A program made the translations under genes and the position numbers. Under the pieces are notes generated by a model. The model saw only the letters and a list, made by a program, of their open reading frames with translations, was not told the origin of the DNA and ran no database searches. From contig DAOUFY010000110.1 of the NCBI GenBank assembly GCA_034429745.1, forward strand, positions 1 to 6,765: 6,765 nucleotides of DNA, given 5' to 3'. Below, in pieces: positions 3,815 to 6,765 of the stretch; the first letter of the stretch is position 1; the number at the start of each line of letters is the position of its first letter. The stretch is from JBAXBF01 sp034429745 (lineage in GTDB: Bacteria > Chloroflexota > Anaerolineae > Anaerolineales > DRKV01).

Positions 3815-6751
3815 ATGTCTGAACATCCAGCTTATGACTTGAAAGCCCAACAATTTATTAACGAAATAAACACTTCTGCGAAGTGGTATATTCATAAAAA
3901 GACAGGAGCACAATTAATATCTCTCGAAAATGATGATGAAAATAAAGTTTTTGGTGTAACCTTTCGCACCCCACCCCAAAATTCCAGTGGCATTGCCCAC
4001 ATTTTAGAACATTCAGTGTTATGTGGTTCGCGCAAATATCCTGTAAAAGAACCTTTTATTGAATTAGAAAAAGGTTCATTGAAAACTTTCCTCAATGCAT
4101 TTACTTTCCCTGACAAAACTTGCTATCCCGTTGCCAGTCAAAATTTACAAGATTTTTATAATCTTATAGATGTATATCTAGATGCCGTATTCTTCCCTTT
4201 ACTTAATGAATTTACCTTCCTACAAGAAGGATGGCATATCGCCTTTGATGATGACAAAGAAAACCCATCATTCAAAGGGGTAGTTTATAATGAAATGAAG
4301 GGAGCTTATTCATCGCCTGATCAGCTTTTAGCCCGTTATAGTCTCCAATCTCTTTTCCCGAATACACTATACAGCAATGATTCTGGCGGCGATCCAGAAA
4401 TGATCATTAAGCTCACTTATGATGAATTTAAAAATTTCCATCAAACCTATTATCATCCCTCAAACGCTCGATTTTTCTTTTACGGCAATGATGATCCATA
4501 TCAAAGATTAGAGATCATTCATGAGACCATAAAGACATTTGATCAAAAGAAAATTAATTCAGCAATACCTCCTCAGCCTTTTCTATCATTTTCTGAACCA
4601 AAAAGAGTTATTATTCCTTATCCAATAAGCCCCCAAGAAAAAGCAGCCAATAAATGGCTTTTCACAATGAACTGGCTTTTCGCAGAAACTAATGATAAAG
4701 AACTAAACCTTGGTATGCACATTCTTAATCACATATTATTAGGCACACCAGCCTCTCCTTTGAGGAAAAAATTAATCGAGTCCGGCCTAGGCGAAGATAT
4801 TACAGGTGATGGATTGGACAGCGATCTTAGGCAAATGATTTTCAGCTGTGGTTTAAAGGGTTATCATCAGAAAGATCAGTATAAAATAGAAAACCTTATT
4901 AGAGACACTTTAGCAGAACTGGCTGAAAATGGTATTGATAAGGATACCATTGAAGCATCTATCAACACTGCGGAATTCATCCTGCGGGAAAACAATACCG
5001 GTTATTTTCCCCGCGGGTTATCTTTAATGCTCCGCTCTCTAACCACATGGTTATACGATTATGATCCCTTTGAACCTTTAACTTTTGAAAAACCCCTTTC
5101 CAGAATCAAAGAATATTTTCATCGAGGTGAGCCTTACTTTGAAAAACTTATCGAAAAATACTTCCTTACTAATAAGCATTGTACCATTGTCATTTTAAAA
5201 CCAGATGAATTACTTGAAGAAAAAAGTAGGGAAAAAGAAAAATCCATCCTTCAGGCTATGCTTGACCAGATGAATGATGATGAGCGGCGGGTAGTCATTC
5301 AAAAATCCAAAGCTCTAGTGGAATATCAGAATAAAGCCGATTCTCCAGAAGACCTCGCTAAAATTCCTTCTTTGAAGTTATCCGATATTGATAAATTTAT
5401 AAAAACCGTCCCCAAAGTTGTTTATAAAGATGAATTAGGTTTTCCAGCAAATACCGAAGTGCTTCATCACCCCTTATTCACTAATCGAATAATCTACTTA
5501 GACTTGGGTTTTGACTTGCGAGGTTTGCCGCAAGAGCTTTTACCATATTGCCCAATTTTTGCCCGCAGTTTAATAGAATTCGGTACAAAATCGGAGGATT
5601 ACATAAAACTAATCCAAAGAATAGGAAAACATACAGGCGGCATTTCTGCTTCATTATTTTTCTCACCCAAAATAGGAAACCCCCAACAATGCATTGCCAA
5701 GTTGATCGTCCGATCAAAAGCTACCCCCGATAAGTTTTTAAACCTATTGGATATATTAAAAGACATTTTGCTCAATGTGCAATTGGATAACCGCGAGCGT
5801 TTTCGCCAAATAGCTCTTGAGACAAAAGCTGAATTAGAGGCAAGCATTAAGTCTTCTGGACATCAATGGATAAAATCCCGATTATCAGCCAAATGGTCTC
5901 TTGCAGGCTACATTGGCGAACAAATTGGAGGGTTCGATTACTTGCACTTCATTCGGCAGCTTATCCCTAACATAGACATTCAATGGGAAGATATTCTTTG
6001 CAATCTAGAGAATATACGTGCATCCATAATCCATGCAAACGGTTTAGTGAGCAATGTTACAGTTGATGAAAATATTTGGAAAGAAATTCATTCTCCATTA
6101 TCAGACCTAATATCTTCTTTTCCTTCACCTGATAAACTATCCACACCTGAGTGGAAACAAAAGCACAATCAAGAACATGAAGGTTTCATTATCCCAACTC
6201 AAGTCAACTATGTGGGCAAAGGTATATCTCTATTTCCCAGACAAGGATACGATCATGGAAGTATCTCAGTTGTAACAAACCACCTTAATAGCGTATATTT
6301 ATGGGATAAAATCCGCATGCAAGGTGGAGCCTATGGCGGTTTCTGTTCTTATGATCGCCTAAGCGGGACATTGACCTTTTTATCTTACCGTGATCCCCAA
6401 CTCGAAAATACGCTTAAAATCTACGATCAAGCAGCCAATTACTTAAGCAATCTACGCCTTGAGGAAAATGAGCTCATCAAAACCATCATTGGTGTTATAG
6501 GTGATGTTGATACGTATCAATTGCCAGATGCAAAAGGCTATTCCTCATACATAAGACATATTATAGGTATCACTGATGAAGAACGCCAATTAAGAAGAGA
6601 TGAAATTTTGCACGCAAGCATTGAGGACTTTCACCGCTTCGCTCAATTACTGCATGACTTCCCATCAAAAGGAAAAATTGCCATTCTAGCATCAAGAGAA
6701 AAAATACATCACTTTAAAAATAAAATTAATATACAAGAAATAGAAGTTTAA
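3815..6751 (+). CDS. M16C zinc metallopeptidase, presequence protease (PreP)/falcilysin-like
   Basis: This 978-residue peptidase of the pitrilysin clan is close to the usual PreP length. The inverted zinc motif is H62-I-L-E65-H66 in 'GIAHILEHSVLCGSRKYP', and the third ligand is E160 in 'VVYNEMKGAYSSP', 94 residues downstream. 'FTFPDKTCYPVASQN' (96-110) is typical of the family. A helical, charged segment at about 465-515 leading to 'KIPSLKLSDIDK' marks the M16C-associated domain that joins the two halves. In the C-terminal half, R834 and Y840 in 'KIRMQGGAYGG' match the substrate-binding Arg/Tyr pair with the same 6-residue spacing as I recall for plant PreP. PreP enzymes enclose and degrade unfolded peptides. 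No signal peptide or membrane segment is seen, so a cytoplasmic peptide-clearing role is inferred. It is transcribed alone from its own promoter, divergent from the operon. It ends with tandem TAA codons (6749-6754). An insulysin-type M16A is less likely because of the linker domain and GGAYG block. Confidence 0.94.
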   Translation: MSEHPAYDLKAQQFINEINTSAKWYIHKKTGAQLISLENDDENKVFGVTFRTPPQNSSGIAHILEHSVLCGSRKYPVKEPFIELEKGSLKTFLNAFTFPDKTCYPVASQNLQDFYNLIDVYLDAVFFPLLNEFTFLQEGWHIAFDDDKENPSFKGVVYNEMKGAYSSPDQLLARYSLQSLFPNTLYSNDSGGDPEMIIKLTYDEFKNFHQTYYHPSNARFFFYGNDDPYQRLEIIHETIKTFDQKKINSAIPPQPFLSFSEPKRVIIPYPISPQEKAANKWLFTMNWLFAETNDKELNLGMHILNHILLGTPASPLRKKLIESGLGEDITGDGLDSDLRQMIFSCGLKGYHQKDQYKIENLIRDTLAELAENGIDKDTIEASINTAEFILRENNTGYFPRGLSLMLRSLTTWLYDYDPFEPLTFEKPLSRIKEYFHRGEPYFEKLIEKYFLTNKHCTIVILKPDELLEEKSREKEKSILQAMLDQMNDDERRVVIQKSKALVEYQNKADSPEDLAKIPSLKLSDIDKFIKTVPKVVYKDELGFPANTEVLHHPLFTNRIIYLDLGFDLRGLPQELLPYCPIFARSLIEFGTKSEDYIKLIQRIGKHTGGISASLFFSPKIGNPQQCIAKLIVRSKATPDKFLNLLDILKDILLNVQLDNRERFRQIALETKAELEASIKSSGHQWIKSRLSAKWSLAGYIGEQIGGFDYLHFIRQLIPNIDIQWEDILCNLENIRASIIHANGLVSNVTVDENIWKEIHSPLSDLISSFPSPDKLSTPEWKQKHNQEHEGFIIPTQVNYVGKGISLFPRQGYDHGSISVVTNHLNSVYLWDKIRMQGGAYGGFCSYDRLSGTLTFLSYRDPQLENTLKIYDQAANYLSNLRLEENELIKTIIGVIGDVDTYQLPDAKGYSSYIRHIIGITDEERQLRRDEILHASIEDFHRFAQLLHDFPSKGKIAILASREKIHHFKNKINIQEIEV

Positions 6752-6765
6752 TAAAAATCTTAGAA

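Noticed and set aside
3892..4116. Minus-strand open frame opposite the zinc-motif region of the peptidase gene
   Set aside because: It is fully antisense to the most conserved part of the M16C gene, and conservation there is explained by the peptidase. No start signals are seen.
5481..5847. Three further overlapping open frames within the peptidase gene
   Set aside because: All are out of frame with or antisense to a continuous M16C coding sequence, and they show no domain or ribosome-binding site of their own.
1..6765. CRISPR array, tRNA/rRNA genes, insertion sequence, defence or toxin-antitoxin system
   Set aside because: No regularly spaced repeats, tRNA-like folds, transposase motifs or terminal inverted repeats were seen, and nearly all bases are accounted for by five intact housekeeping-type or envelope genes.

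Overview
The window is AT-rich bacterial chromosome (roughly 40% GC by eye) carrying five complete protein genes and no RNA genes, mobile elements or CRISPR arrays. The gene content points to the phylum Chloroflexota, most likely class Anaerolineae. The DUF3090 protein and its partner histidine phosphatase are a pair I know mainly from Actinobacteria and Chloroflexota. The low GC argues against Actinobacteria, and an envelope protein with CAP and LysM domains on a Thr/Pro-rich stalk is common in Anaerolineae. This placement is an inference and is not proved by a marker gene.

Left part, minus strand (3714 down to 30): four genes run head to tail with very short gaps and look like one operon. 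In transcription order they are an exported CAP-LysM protein (2674-3714), the AAA+ ATPase RarA/MgsA (1219-2640), a histidine-phosphatase-superfamily protein of the actinobacterial MSMEG_4193 type (593-1219), and a DUF3090 protein with a zinc-ribbon-like tail (30-560). The junctions are 33 nt, a 1-nt TAATG overlap and 32 nt. The 33-nt gap holds a three-codon reading frame with a better ribosome-binding site than rarA itself.

Middle (3715-3814): a 100-bp divergent intergenic region. It holds a good extended -10 sigma70-type promoter reading right and a perfect TATAAT box reading left. Their -35 boxes are only 3 bp apart.

Right part, plus strand (3815-6751): a single large gene for an M16C zinc metallopeptidase of the PreP/falcilysin type, complete with its catalytic motifs and lacking a signal peptide.

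How the genes may work together: RarA acts on stalled replication forks. The phosphatase/DUF3090 pair belongs to an uncharacterised conserved trio whose third member, a kinase-like SCO1664-family protein, would be expected just beyond the left edge. The peptidase probably clears peptides in the cytoplasm. Nothing in the sequence links the peptidase to the operon beyond sharing the divergent promoter region. The terminal stretches (1-29 and 6752-6765) are too short to show a gene or a convincing terminator.
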